Shown: positions 18,184 to 27,324 of the stretch, piece after piece
Layout: every line of letters starts with the position of its first letter
Position numbering within the stretch: the stretch's first letter is position 1
Assembly (NCBI RefSeq): GCF_000384815.1
Contig: NZ_ARQF01000021.1
Coordinates: forward strand, 248,001-312,000
Reading direction: 5' to 3'
DNA: 64,000 bases
Source: Halodesulfovibrio aestuarii DSM 17919 = ATCC 29578
GTDB taxonomy: Bacteria; Desulfobacterota; Desulfovibrionia; Desulfovibrionales; Desulfovibrionaceae
Notes under the pieces: generated by a model
What the model was told of the DNA's origin: nothing
Seen by the model: only the letters and a program-made list of their open reading frames with translations
Database searches by the model: none
Made by a program: the position numbers and the translations under genes

Positions 18184-20031
18184 ATGACACATGTAACCCC
18201 TCAAAGGCTTAAAGAGATGCGGCAGGAACATGCTGCGCGTATTTCCGAGCCTAATATCCGTCATCTTTTTATTTGCGGCGGTACGGGCTGTCACGCCACC
18301 GGCAGCCTGAAAGTTAAAGATGCACTGCATGAAGAAATTGCAAAACACGGACTGAAAGATTCTGTCCGTATTGTTGAAACAGGCTGTAACGGTTTTTGTG
18401 CTCTCGGGCCGCTCATGGTCGTGCATCCTGATAATGTTTTTTATCAGAAAATGACCAGAGATGATGTGGCAGAAATTGTTAGCGAGCATCTTGTTAACAA
18501 TAACCCGATAGAACGCCTTATGTATAAAGATCCGCAGTCAAAAAAGCGGGTTCCGTTATTTTCCGATATCCCGTTTTTTGCGTTGCAGAAGCCTTGGACA
18601 TTGCGCAACAAAGGGATCATCAATCCTGAATCCATCGAAGATTATATAGGTCGAGATGGGTACATGGGGCTTTCCAAAGTGCTGCGTGAAATGCAGCCTT
18701 CAGATATTATTGATGAGATGAAAGTGGCTGGTATTCGTGGTCGCGGTGGTGCTGGTTTCCCTACCGGCATGAAGTGGTCGTTTGCTGCGCAGAATGACAG
18801 TGATACTAAATACGTGCTCTGCAATGCGGATGAGGGTGACCCCGGCGCGTTTATGGATCGAAGTATTCTTGAAGCAGATCCCCATGCGGTGCTTGAGGGA
18901 ATGACCATTGCTGCCCGCGCGATTAATGCAACAGAAGGGTATATCTACTGTCGCTCTGAATATCCGCTTGCTATCAAACGTGTGCAGATAGCTATTGATC
19001 AGGCTCGAGAAATGGGGTTGCTCGGTGAGAATATTATGGGCACGGGCTTCTCATTCGACATTTTTATTTATCAGGGCGCCGGTGCGTTTGTGTGCGGTGA
19101 AGAAACCGCACTTATGCGATCCATTGAAGGTAAGCGCGGTATGCCTATCCCCCGTCCTCCATTTCCGGCGGCTCAAGGGCTTTGGAAGAAACCTACCGTC
19201 CTTAACAACGTTGAAACTCTTGCTAACGTTGCACAGATTATGGTCAACGGCGGCAAGTGGTATTCTTCTGTTGGCACGGAGAACAGCAAGGGCACCAAAG
19301 TCTTTGCACTTTCCGGCGATGTGAACAACATAGGGCTTGTTGAAGTACCTATGGGGACCTCTCTACGCACCATAGTGTATGATATCGGCGGTGGTATCCC
19401 TAAGAAACGTAAGCTCAAAGCTGTGCAGCTTGGCGGGCCTTCCGGCGGGTGTATTCCCGAAGAGCATATGGATGTTGTTGTTGATTATGAAGAAATTGCT
19501 AAAGTCGGTGCCATCATGGGATCCGGCGGCGTTATCGTAATGGATGACAAAACGTGTATGGTTGATATGGCACGTTTCTTCCTTGAGTTTATTCAGGAAG
19601 AGTCCTGCGGCAAATGTACCCCGTGTCGCGAGGGAACTCGCAGACAATTGGAAATTCTTGAGCGTATCTGTGAAGGCCATGGTAAGCCTGAAGATATTTC
19701 TCTTATTAAGGAATTGTCTGAAATGATTACCAGTTCCGCCCTGTGTGGACTTGGCCAGACAGCTTCTAACCCTGTTCTTTCTGTACTCCGTCACTTCCGC
19801 GAAGAATTTGAAGCGCATATCTTTGAAAAGAAATGTCCTGCCAAGCGTTGTCCTGCGTTGGTAGAGTTCAAAGTAATTGATGAGCGTTGTAAAAAGTGCG
19901 GAAAATGTGCGTCTGTCTGTCCTGTAGGGGCGGTGGAGTGGAAAAAGAAAGAGGTTGCAAAAATTAATACGGAATTGTGCGTGCAGTGTATGAGCTGTTA
20001 CTCTGCTTGTCCGTTTGATGCCATAGATTAG
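18184..20031 (+). CDS. NuoF-like flavin/NAD(P)-binding iron-sulfur subunit of formate dehydrogenase
   Basis: 615 residues, longer than plain NuoF because of added domains at both ends. The N-terminal thioredoxin-like [2Fe-2S] domain has Cys31, Cys36, Cys68 and Cys72. The FMN/NAD(H) domain has GRGGAGFPTGMKW and NADEGDPGAFMDR. A SLBB domain and the SCGKCTPCREG [4Fe-4S] site follow. The C-terminus carries two further [4Fe-4S] motifs (CKKCGKCASVCP and CVQCMSCYSACP). The layout equals HndC/HylB-type diaphorase subunits, which exchange electrons between NAD(P)H, ferredoxin and a catalytic partner. It is a likely site of NAD(P) reduction or electron bifurcation. Confidence 0.92.
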   Translation: MTHVTPQRLKEMRQEHAARISEPNIRHLFICGGTGCHATGSLKVKDALHEEIAKHGLKDSVRIVETGCNGFCALGPLMVVHPDNVFYQKMTRDDVAEIVSEHLVNNNPIERLMYKDPQSKKRVPLFSDIPFFALQKPWTLRNKGIINPESIEDYIGRDGYMGLSKVLREMQPSDIIDEMKVAGIRGRGGAGFPTGMKWSFAAQNDSDTKYVLCNADEGDPGAFMDRSILEADPHAVLEGMTIAARAINATEGYIYCRSEYPLAIKRVQIAIDQAREMGLLGENIMGTGFSFDIFIYQGAGAFVCGEETALMRSIEGKRGMPIPRPPFPAAQGLWKKPTVLNNVETLANVAQIMVNGGKWYSSVGTENSKGTKVFALSGDVNNIGLVEVPMGTSLRTIVYDIGGGIPKKRKLKAVQLGGPSGGCIPEEHMDVVVDYEEIAKVGAIMGSGGVIVMDDKTCMVDMARFFLEFIQEESCGKCTPCREGTRRQLEILERICEGHGKPEDISLIKELSEMITSSALCGLGQTASNPVLSVLRHFREEFEAHIFEKKCPAKRCPALVEFKVIDERCKKCGKCASVCPVGAVEWKKKEVAKINTELCVQCMSCYSACPFDAID

Positions 20032-20041
20032 GTGGTGACCC

Positions 20042-22738
20042 ATGAGTACCTTAGAACTGACCATTAATGGCAAGGTGTATGCGTTCAGCCAAGGGGAAAC
20101 CATTCTGGATGTAGCGCGCAGGAACGATATTTTTATTCCAACGTTGTGTCATTTGAAGAATGTCACACCAACCGGCGCATGTCGCATGTGTGTGGTGGAA
20201 GTAAAGGGCGCGCGTTCTTTAATTGCTTCATGTACTGCCCCTGCAGGGGCGGGGATGGAAGTACAGACAGAGTCTGAATCTGTTGTGAAATCACGCAAGA
20301 TGAACTTGGAACTGCTGCTTTCTTCCGGGTCTCATGATTGTTTGCTGTGTCCTTCTGCGGGCGATTGTCGGTTACAGGACTTCGCATTCCGCTACGGTGC
20401 CACAGGAAAGCGTTTTGAGAGGGCAAAGCCGAAGTACCATCCTGATCATTCCAATCCATTCATAATCCGTGATTTTTCCAAATGTATTTTGTGTGGGCGT
20501 TGTGTGCAGGCATGTAAGGACGTGCAGGTGAACAACGCCATAGATTATGGATATCGCGGCAGCGACGCAAAAATTATTGCGAAATGTGACTTGCCGTTAG
20601 GTGATTCAGACTGTGTTTTTTGCGGTGAGTGCTTGCAGGTTTGTCCTGTGGGGGCGCTTAGTTTGAAGAAGGCACGCCAGAAGCCGCGAGTCTGTGAAAC
20701 CGAAGTTGTTCGTACAACTTGTGCATACTGCGGCGTCGGTTGTCAGATGAATTTGCATGTAAAAGATAATATTGTGCAGATGGTTAACGGGGTGGATGCA
20801 GTTCCGAACAATGGCAGCCTGTGTGTAAAAGGCCGCTTTGGAATGCAGTTTATTAATTCAGACGAGCGGCTGACAACACCGCTTATCCGTAAAGACGGCG
20901 AGCTTATTCCTGCGGAATGGGATGAGGCGTTAAATCTGATTGCAGAAAAGTTAGGCGGGTATAAAGCAGAAAATGGTGCAGACTCCATAGGTGTTCTTGC
21001 CTCCGCCCGTTGTACTAATGAAGAAAATTATCTTTTCCAAAAATTTGCACGCGCAGTTATCGGGACAAATAATGTCGACCACTGCGCACGGTACTGACAC
21101 TCTCCTACAGTAGCCGGTCTGGCTGCTGCGTTTGGAAGTGGTGCTGCGACAAACCCTATTGATGACCTGAAGAATGCCGATACGGTGCTTCTTACAGGTT
21201 CAAATATTACTGAGAACCATCCTGTGCTGGGAGCTGCTCTCAAGCGTGCAATCACACAGCACGGGACTAAACTGATTGTGTCAGACCCGCGCAATATTGA
21301 TGTCGTGCGTTTTGCAGATGTCTGGCTACGGTCCCAGCCGGGGACAGATGTTATCTGGATTAACGCACTTGCGCATGTGATAGTGCGCGATGGTCTGCAC
21401 GATCAGGAGTATATCGATGAACGCACTGAAGAATTCACAACCTATTCGCAATCCCTTGCGCAGTTCACTCCGGAGTACGCAGAGAAGATGTGCGGTATTC
21501 CGGTTGCTGACCTTGAAAAAGCAGCGCACCTGTACGCCAAAGGGCGAGGTGCCATCCTCTACTGTATGGGAATCACCCAGCACGTAAGCGGAACAGACAA
21601 CGTAAAGGCGCTCGCGAACCTTTCTATGTTGTGCGGTAACATAGGTGTAAAAGGTGGTGGATTGAATCCCTTACGCGGGCAAAATAATGTGCAGGGTGCC
21701 TGTGATATGGGCGCACTTCCGGTTACTTATCCAGCGTATGGAAAGGTTACAGATGATGCCGTTCGTGCCCGTTTTGAAGCAGCTTGGAATGTAAAACTTT
21801 CTGCTGAAAAAGGCATGACATCACGGCAAATGTTTGATGCTGTGGAGGCCGGGGCTCTCAAGGCTATGTACCTTATTGGTGAAAACCCCGTTGTTTCCCA
21901 CGCGAATTCAACTCATGCTGTGCATTGTTTAGAGAAAATTCCGTTCCTTGTAGTGCAGGATATTTTCTTGACTGAAACTGCTAAACTTGCAGATGTGGTG
22001 CTTCCTGCTGCATGTTTTGCAGAAAAAAACGGTACCTTCAGTAATACAGAAAGACGTGTCCAGCGTGTGCGTAAGGCCGTAACTCCGCCACAGGGTGCCC
22101 GTGATGACGCGCAAATTGTGTGTGACATTGCTGCTAAAATGGGGGCAAAACTGGCACCGGAAGGCGGCAAAAACCCAGCAGCTATATTTGAAGCGATGAC
22201 ATCCGTAACGCCTTCATACGCAGGTATAAACTACAAGCGAATTGAAGACTCAGGTATCCAGTGGCCGTGTCCTGATGCAGAAAGTAAAGGGACAGAGATT
22301 CTCCATGTGGGCAAGTTCGTTCGCGGAAAGGGAAAATTTCACCCTGTACACTATGTAGCACCTGCTGAAGTTGTTGATGAGCGGTATCCGCTAATACTTA
22401 CAACGGGTCGAGTCTTATATCAATATCACACGGGAACAATGACACGTAAAGCCATCGGGCTTGCTGCGGTAGTTCCTTCTGCATATATAGAAATGAGCAG
22501 CAAAGATGCTGCTAAGTATGGAGTTGGCAACGGTGATATGGTAAAAGTATCTTCCCGTCGTGGCTCTATTAACGTTGCTGTTCAGCTTTCTGAAAAAGCA
22601 GTAGACGGAACTGTGTTTATTCCGTTCCACTTTGCTGAAGCTGCTGCTAACGTACTTACAAACAGCGCAGAATGTCCTGAATCTGGCATTGCAGAGGTTA
22701 AGGTATGTGCTGTTGCTATTGAACCAGTCGGTGACTAG
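20042..22738 (+). CDS. Selenocysteine-containing formate dehydrogenase catalytic subunit (UGA read through at 21095-21097)
   Basis: 898 residues when TGA at codon 352 is read as Sec. N-terminal NuoG-like part: [2Fe-2S] ligands Cys36/47/50/64, a His98-Cys100/103/109 site, and two [4Fe-4S] motifs (148/151/154/158 and 191/194/197/201). The molybdopterin domain starts with Cys227/230/234/261. The active-site region reads CARY-Sec-HSPTVAGL, matching the Sec140 region of E. coli FdhF. The frame downstream is the same and continues to the C-terminal dinucleotide-binding domain (LTTGRVLYQYHTGTMT). No signal peptide, so the complex is cytoplasmic. It interconverts formate and CO2 with NuoE/NuoF-like partners. 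An automatic caller would split it in two. Confidence 0.95.
21095..21128 (+). promoter_or_regulatory. Sec UGA codon and bacterial SECIS hairpin of formate dehydrogenase
   Basis: TGA at 21095-21097 is followed after 10 nt by CAGTAGCC (21108-21115) pairing with GGCTGCTG (21121-21128; one G-U). The apical loop is GGTCT. The loop GGU begins 18 nt after UGA, the same spacing and loop as in E. coli fdhF as I recall it. This is the SelB-binding signal. Confidence 0.88.
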
Positions 22739-22773
22739 ACTAACGTCTGGAAACCATAACAACCACATATGGA

Positions 22774-22810
22774 AGAAGCGGGTCCGCAGTACTACTGTGG
22801 ACCCGCTTCT
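22774..22810 (+). terminator. Hairpin terminator after formate dehydrogenase
   Basis: A 12-bp stem (22774-22785 with 22799-22810) has an inner CAGT/ACTG extension. The T-rich tract after it is imperfect (ACGTTGTTTT), so it may act in both directions between converging genes. Confidence 0.65.
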
Positions 22811-22903
22811 ACGTTGTTTTCGAAACAAAATACGGAAGGGAATGTCTGTTCGTAAATCAGAATAGATATACAGGCCGTGTCTGTTGCCTATCGTGCAGGC
22901 TCG

Positions 22904-23368
22904 TTATTCGGGGAGTGTGTTTGGATCAAGAATGTATGGAGTCATCAGTTTGGAACCTTTGTATACCACAAAGCTTTCCACAGAACGGATACCATCAATT
23001 TTGGCCATTTCTTCAGAATAAAATTCAAGTAGTCCATATCCGTCACGAAGAAGCAGCGTCAAAATAATATCGAACCGTCCAGTTACAACAGCACTGGAAA
23101 CAACTCCGCGTAGCTGACTTAGTTCTTGGCACTTTGCAAAAAGATCGCGCTCATCAAGTAAAACACCTGTAAATACCATGGTGTGACCAGGCAGTTTTTC
23201 CACATCAAGCCGCGCGACAATATCCATCACGCCTTCTTTTTGCATTTTATTAATACGTGAACGTACGGTGTTTTCCGCAACCGCAAGTTCCTGTGCAATT
23301 TCTCTGAAAGACTTACGTCCCTCAAGAAGTTGTCCAGCGATTTGAAAGCTTAGTTTATCAATTTTCAT
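22904..23368 (-). CDS. Lrp/AsnC-family transcriptional regulator
   Basis: 154 residues from ATG 23368, chosen because of GGAGGG just upstream; a longer frame to 23479 lacks family similarity. The N-terminal winged helix-turn-helix (about residues 5-55; REIAQELAVAENTVRSRINKM) is followed by a RAM/ligand-binding domain (GVVSSAVVTGRFDIILTLL). Such proteins usually sense amino acids and bind as octamers. It converges with the formate dehydrogenase operon and is divergent from nothing nearby, so its target cannot be named. Confidence 0.88.
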   Translation of the reverse strand: MKIDKLSFQIAGQLLEGRKSFREIAQELAVAENTVRSRINKMQKEGVMDIVARLDVEKLPGHTMVFTGVLLDERDLFAKCQELSQLRGVVSSAVVTGRFDIILTLLLRDGYGLLEFYSEEMAKIDGIRSVESFVVYKGSKLMTPYILDPNTLPE

Positions 23369-23534
23369 ACATTCCCTCCGGTTACGGCTTTGTTCTTTTG
23401 CAGGCATAATAAGATTTATGAATGACAAAGCGATAGTGCTCCTATTGATACTAATTTTTACAAAAAAATTCAATAACACCGGATAAAAAGTGAGTATTTC
23501 TTCATTCGGGTATCAGCGCCAGATTTAGAAATGC

Positions 23535-23564
23535 AGAAACGCCGTCAATATGCACGGCGTTTCT
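23535..23564 (-). terminator. Hairpin downstream of the Mla-type operon
   Basis: AGAAACGCCGT (23535-23545) pairs perfectly with ACGGCGTTTCT (23554-23564), loop 8 nt. The minus-strand T tract is short and broken, so efficiency is uncertain. Confidence 0.6.
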
Positions 23565-23617
23565 ATAAGGATTGTTTGCTCCGCTCATGTAGCGCTATGC
23601 TCCAGTTATATGAAATT

Positions 23618-24298
23618 TTAATTTCCGTCAGAACTGTTGGGCGTTGCATTTTTTGTTTCGTGTATCTCATTCTTTTTAATAGTAGCTGTCACCCATGTAT
23701 TCATATTGGAAAGAAGTGTTTCTACTGTGCTGTTGAATGATGCAACAATCGGTTCAAGTCCTTGTCCAGAGGCTGTCTGGTTTCCTGCAAAAACAGATGA
23801 AGCAACGGGTTGGGAAACTTTGTCGTTATCAATAAGCCAGCAATTTAGTGTGATGTAGATGTGTGGCGGAGTTTTTTTTGCAGTATATCGGGCATAGAAT
23901 TCTTCAATACTCCAAACCAGTTTGTAGTCAGCAGATATGCCCGGTTGTGCATTGTTAAATGAACGGATTTTTTGTGTAGAGTTGAGTGAGTGGATAGCAG
24001 CACTTAGCATCATTTCAGGAAGAGCTGTCGCCCATTGTCCTTTGGCGTAGTAAAGCACTTTTTGATTTGACTGGATGACGGCAATGCCTGTTGAGTTGAG
24101 AAAAGCATTCGCCTGCGGTCGGTCCACAGCGATTGTTGGTACGGAATGTGTTGCTGTGCGGGCAGGTGTGTCTGTTGAAACCGCCAACATATAGTGTTCT
24201 GATGCAGCTGGTGGTTTTAAGCCGAGGTCAATTGCACAGCCTGAGCATACTACAAGTACTAATGACAGAATAAGTAGTCTAACGATAAGTTTGCGCAT
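23618..24298 (-). CDS. ABC-type transport auxiliary lipoprotein (PqiC-like)
   Basis: 226 residues. The signal peptide ends in a lipobox VCSGC with Cys21 as lipidation site, so the mature protein is membrane-anchored in the periplasm. The body fits the ABC_trans_aux/PqiC family: an early AVDRP segment, VLYYAKGQWATALPEMM and a WSIEEFYARY strand. It is the last gene of an operon with MlaD-, MlaF- and MlaE-like genes. In such systems it is thought to sit at the outer membrane side of a lipid transfer path. Substrate unknown. Confidence 0.8.
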   Translation of the reverse strand: MRKLIVRLLILSLVLVVCSGCAIDLGLKPPAASEHYMLAVSTDTPARTATHSVPTIAVDRPQANAFLNSTGIAVIQSNQKVLYYAKGQWATALPEMMLSAAIHSLNSTQKIRSFNNAQPGISADYKLVWSIEEFYARYTAKKTPPHIYITLNCWLIDNDKVSQPVASSVFAGNQTASGQGLEPIVASFNSTVETLLSNMNTWVTATIKKNEIHETKNATPNSSDGN

Positions 24299-24306
24299 GC
24301 ATGCTC

Positions 24307-25230
24307 CTATGGCGTTTGATATTCAGGTACTGTTTTTCCAAGCAGGAATTGCTTCGGATTGCTGTTCAGCTTTTGCGCAATATTTTCCAGCGTATCAACA
24401 AGAGTCCTGCTCTCGTTTACCAATGAAGTGAGGTCGTCCAGACCGCTTTTGCTGAAACGAGTCAGTCCGGGTTCCATATTTTTTACAAGCAGGTCTATTC
24501 GTTTCACGAGGATTCCAATTTTATTGGTCGCAGGTGTGAGTTGCGTAGAAACGTAATCATGGACAGACAGGGCTGTTTTTTCTGTTTCCGACATAGCATG
24601 CTGTGTTTGGGCTGCAGCGTTTTTGATATTGTCGAGGGCTGTCTGTATATCAGCTTCGCTTTTTACCAGCAGATTAGAGAATGAAGCTATATTGGCTAAA
24701 AAGTCTTTCACATTTTTTCGATTTTCCGGATCAACGACTTTCCTGAGATCTTCCAGAAGTTTCTTTCCGGTAGTAAGCATCTCAGGCAAGGCGCTGATGA
24801 GTTCGTTAATAGGTGATGGAACTGTTTTAATAAGCGGGATGTTTCCTTTGTACAGTGGCTTAAGTAGAGGGCTTGTTGCTGTCCCTCCGGAGATGAAAAC
24901 AGCTGATTGTCCTGTAATGCCTATCGGAATAAGTTTGGCTTTCGAGTCGTCGCGGATAGGTGTACCACGAGTGACAAGAATACGTACCCGAATCTCTTCA
25001 GGCTTGTCTTTATTCAGCATAATCGCAGTAACTTTGCCTACCCGAACCCCGTTAAGGAGTACCGGGTTAGAGATTGAAAGCCCGTTAACGCTGCGCAGAA
25101 ACATTATATCATAGGGCAGATCATTAGAGTCTGAACTGTTTCCGGCTCCCCAAAGTATGAACCCGAATCCAAATACAAAAGCTGAGATGATGAAGACGCC
25201 TACAATGATGAAGTGTGCTCGTGTTTCCAT
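24307..25230 (-). CDS. MlaD-type MCE-domain substrate-binding protein
   Basis: 307 residues from ATG 25230 with GGGAGG upstream; the longer open frame overlaps the ATPase gene and is not real. One N-terminal membrane helix (about 5-27), then an MCE domain (about 40-115; FLRSVNGLSISNPVLLNGVRVGKV). A long helical C-terminal tail follows (about 150-300). MCE proteins form hexameric rings or tunnels for phospholipids between membranes. Its start lies one base after the ATPase stop, implying coupled translation. Confidence 0.88.
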   Translation of the reverse strand: METRAHFIIVGVFIISAFVFGFGFILWGAGNSSDSNDLPYDIMFLRSVNGLSISNPVLLNGVRVGKVTAIMLNKDKPEEIRVRILVTRGTPIRDDSKAKLIPIGITGQSAVFISGGTATSPLLKPLYKGNIPLIKTVPSPINELISALPEMLTTGKKLLEDLRKVVDPENRKNVKDFLANIASFSNLLVKSEADIQTALDNIKNAAAQTQHAMSETEKTALSVHDYVSTQLTPATNKIGILVKRIDLLVKNMEPGLTRFSKSGLDDLTSLVNESRTLVDTLENIAQKLNSNPKQFLLGKTVPEYQTP

Positions 25231-25231
25231 T

Positions 25232-26008
25232 CTATTCCTCCCCGCAAGGCTCCTTTTTCGCGCTTCGTCCGCGAGGCCCGTTGAAATAATCTTGAATCCA
25301 TGGATATGGATTTGATGCAAGCTCTTCCACCGTTCCAATGGCATAAATACGCTTTTCAGCAAGGACGGCTACTCTGTCACAGATGGTGTTTAGTGTGTCC
25401 AAATCATGTGTAACGAGAAAAACCGTAAATCCTAGTGCATGCTGTAACGTTTTTAATAGGTTATCAAATGATCCTGCTGTGATAGGATCCAGTCCCGCTG
25501 TTGGCTCATCTAAAAAAAGTATTTCAGGATCCATCGCCAAAGCTCTGGCCAAACTTGCGCGTTTGCGCATGCCGCCTGAAAGCTCAGAAGGCATAAGGGT
25601 TGCTGATTCAACAGGCAAACCTGCCAAAAAAATCTTCAGCAACGCTATCTCCTTCCGCGTGTTACTGCTGAGTTTTGTGTATTCCTTGAGGGCAACTTCA
25701 ACGTTTTCCATGACGGTTAATGAGGAATACAGTGCCCCATCTTGAAACAACACTCCCCAGCGTTGTTCGATTTTGTGTTTCTCTTTTACGTTGAGCAGAT
25801 GGTATTGTTTGCCAAAAATTTCAATCTTTCCCTGCGTGTAGTTGTTTAACCCAAGAATTGTCCTAAGAAGGACGGATTTTCCTGAGCCAGAGCCACCAAT
25901 AACGCCTATGATTTCTCCGTGGTAAACATCAAGATCGAGATGCTCATGAATGACCTTGGTTCCGTACTGTGTTTTTACATCGCGTAGGGAAAGAATGATG
26001 TCGTTCAT
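25232..26008 (-). CDS. MlaF-type ABC transporter ATPase
   Basis: 258 residues. Walker A GGSGSGKS lies near residue 35, signature LSGGMRKRASLARAL near 143, Walker B ILFLDEPTAGLDP, and switch His in VTHDLD. The signature form SGGMRKR is characteristic of the Mla/Ttg2A subfamily. It powers the membrane subunit encoded 2 nt upstream and works with the MCE protein downstream in retrograde or anterograde lipid transport. Confidence 0.92.
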   Translation of the reverse strand: MNDIILSLRDVKTQYGTKVIHEHLDLDVYHGEIIGVIGGSGSGKSVLLRTILGLNNYTQGKIEIFGKQYHLLNVKEKHKIEQRWGVLFQDGALYSSLTVMENVEVALKEYTKLSSNTRKEIALLKIFLAGLPVESATLMPSELSGGMRKRASLARALAMDPEILFLDEPTAGLDPITAGSFDNLLKTLQHALGFTVFLVTHDLDTLNTICDRVAVLAEKRIYAIGTVEELASNPYPWIQDYFNGPRGRSAKKEPCGEE

Positions 26009-26010
26009 GG

Positions 26011-27144
26011 CTAGATCCCCATATTTGCAAAAAAGATAGCGAAGCCTGCATCAATAACTATGACAGCAAAGATGGATTCAATTACGGACGTCGTTGTGAG
26101 TCTGCCGACAGACTCAGCACTTCCTGTCACCTGCATTCCTTGAAAACACCCTATTGTTGCAATGACGATAGCAAAAAATGGTGCTTTGATTATACCTACA
26201 TAAAAATCCCATATGTTGAGAGTCTCGTGAAGACGGATGATGAATCCGTGGAGACCTATATCCAGTGATTGCCAGACCATGAGCGCACCGCCGAGCAGCC
26301 CCATCATATCCGCAATAAATCCGAGAATCGGAAGCATAATAAGAAGTGCAAGCACTCGCGGAAGAACTAGTGTGTCTACAGGGTCAAGTCCGGATGTTTT
26401 CATTGCATAGATCTCTTCATTAGAGATCATTGCGCCGATTTGCGCTGTAAATGCTGAACCGGAACGGCCCGCAATTACGATTGCCGTTAGAAGGATGCCG
26501 AGCTCGCGGAGGACGGATATTTGAACTAGTTGTATAACAAAGACCTGTGCGCCGAATTTTTGCAGCTGCTGTGCTCCCATGTAGGCAAGAACCATCCCAA
26601 TAAGAAAAGAAAGCAGTGCAATGATGGGGATACCACGTAATCCTACATGTTCCAGATGGTAGAACAACGCAGTTGTTCTGAATCGCCGAGGTCTGATGCT
26701 GGAGCGCAGAAGGGCGGTCACAACCTCACCGAGAAATCCGATAATATTTAAGGTGATCTTACATTGTTCAATGAAGTTTCGTCCCGTATCATTGAAGATG
26801 GATATATAGAACGGTACGGGTTTGGGGGCTTCAATATCTTTTGTACGTTTTTCAACTGTTGTCAGTAGAATTTGATTTTTTTCTTCGGCTCCGGAAATAG
26901 AACACTGTTTTCCTTCAGTGACAGCTTTCCGGCGGTATTGTTCAATAAGCCATGCACCGTTAGTGTCGAGCCTCGCAATGTTTGCAATGTCGACCACAAT
27001 AGAGCGTGCTGCATTCAGTACGGAGTCCATAAAAAGACGCTCAACTGAATCCAGATGTAAGGTTGTCCACGTACCGGCAAGGAAAATGCTTGTTTCCTCA
27101 GGTGTGCTCTGGACTTCAAAAGACGGGGCCTGTTGTGTTGTCAT
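26011..27144 (-). CDS. MlaE-type permease with N-terminal STAS domain
   Basis: 377 residues. The first ~95 residues look like a STAS domain (SIVVDIANIARLDTNGAWLIEQY). About residues 110-377 are an MlaE permease with several membrane helices, including SFLIGMVLAYMGAQQLQKFG and VIAGRSGSAFTAQIGAMISNEEI. In E. coli the STAS protein MlaB is a separate subunit that controls the ATPase; here it appears fused to the permease. It is the first gene of the operon. Confidence 0.9.
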   Translation of the reverse strand: MTTQQAPSFEVQSTPEETSIFLAGTWTTLHLDSVERLFMDSVLNAARSIVVDIANIARLDTNGAWLIEQYRRKAVTEGKQCSISGAEEKNQILLTTVEKRTKDIEAPKPVPFYISIFNDTGRNFIEQCKITLNIIGFLGEVVTALLRSSIRPRRFRTTALFYHLEHVGLRGIPIIALLSFLIGMVLAYMGAQQLQKFGAQVFVIQLVQISVLRELGILLTAIVIAGRSGSAFTAQIGAMISNEEIYAMKTSGLDPVDTLVLPRVLALLIMLPILGFIADMMGLLGGALMVWQSLDIGLHGFIIRLHETLNIWDFYVGIIKAPFFAIVIATIGCFQGMQVTGSAESVGRLTTTSVIESIFAVIVIDAGFAIFFANMGI

Positions 27145-27279
27145 AGTTATTATCTGGGTATTAGTAGAAAATAGTGTGAGTACAATACCATACTCTGAGT
27201 GCTCTCTTGAATGCTATACACTGAAAAATACTTAATACTCTTAAAAGACAGGAGCTAATCGGAAGCAGGAGACAAAAAA

Positions 27280-27308
27280 AAAGCCCTGCGGCAAATGCGC
27301 AGGGCTTT
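27280..27308 (-). terminator. Terminator of the SulP gene
   Basis: AAAGCCCTGCG (27280-27290) pairs with CGCAGGGCTTT (27298-27308), loop 7 nt. On the minus strand it is followed by a run of T. Confidence 0.9.
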
Positions 27309-27324
27309 GATGGAGCTATGTATT

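Noticed and set aside
20042-21097. Truncated formate dehydrogenase pseudogene with a premature stop
   Set aside because: The stop is UGA exactly at the Sec position, is followed by a SECIS hairpin, and the downstream frame is unbroken; selD is in the same window.
17691-22738. NADP-reducing Fe-hydrogenase (HndABCD)
   Set aside because: The first two subunits are homologous, but the third has a molybdopterin domain with a Sec formate dehydrogenase active site and no H-cluster motifs.
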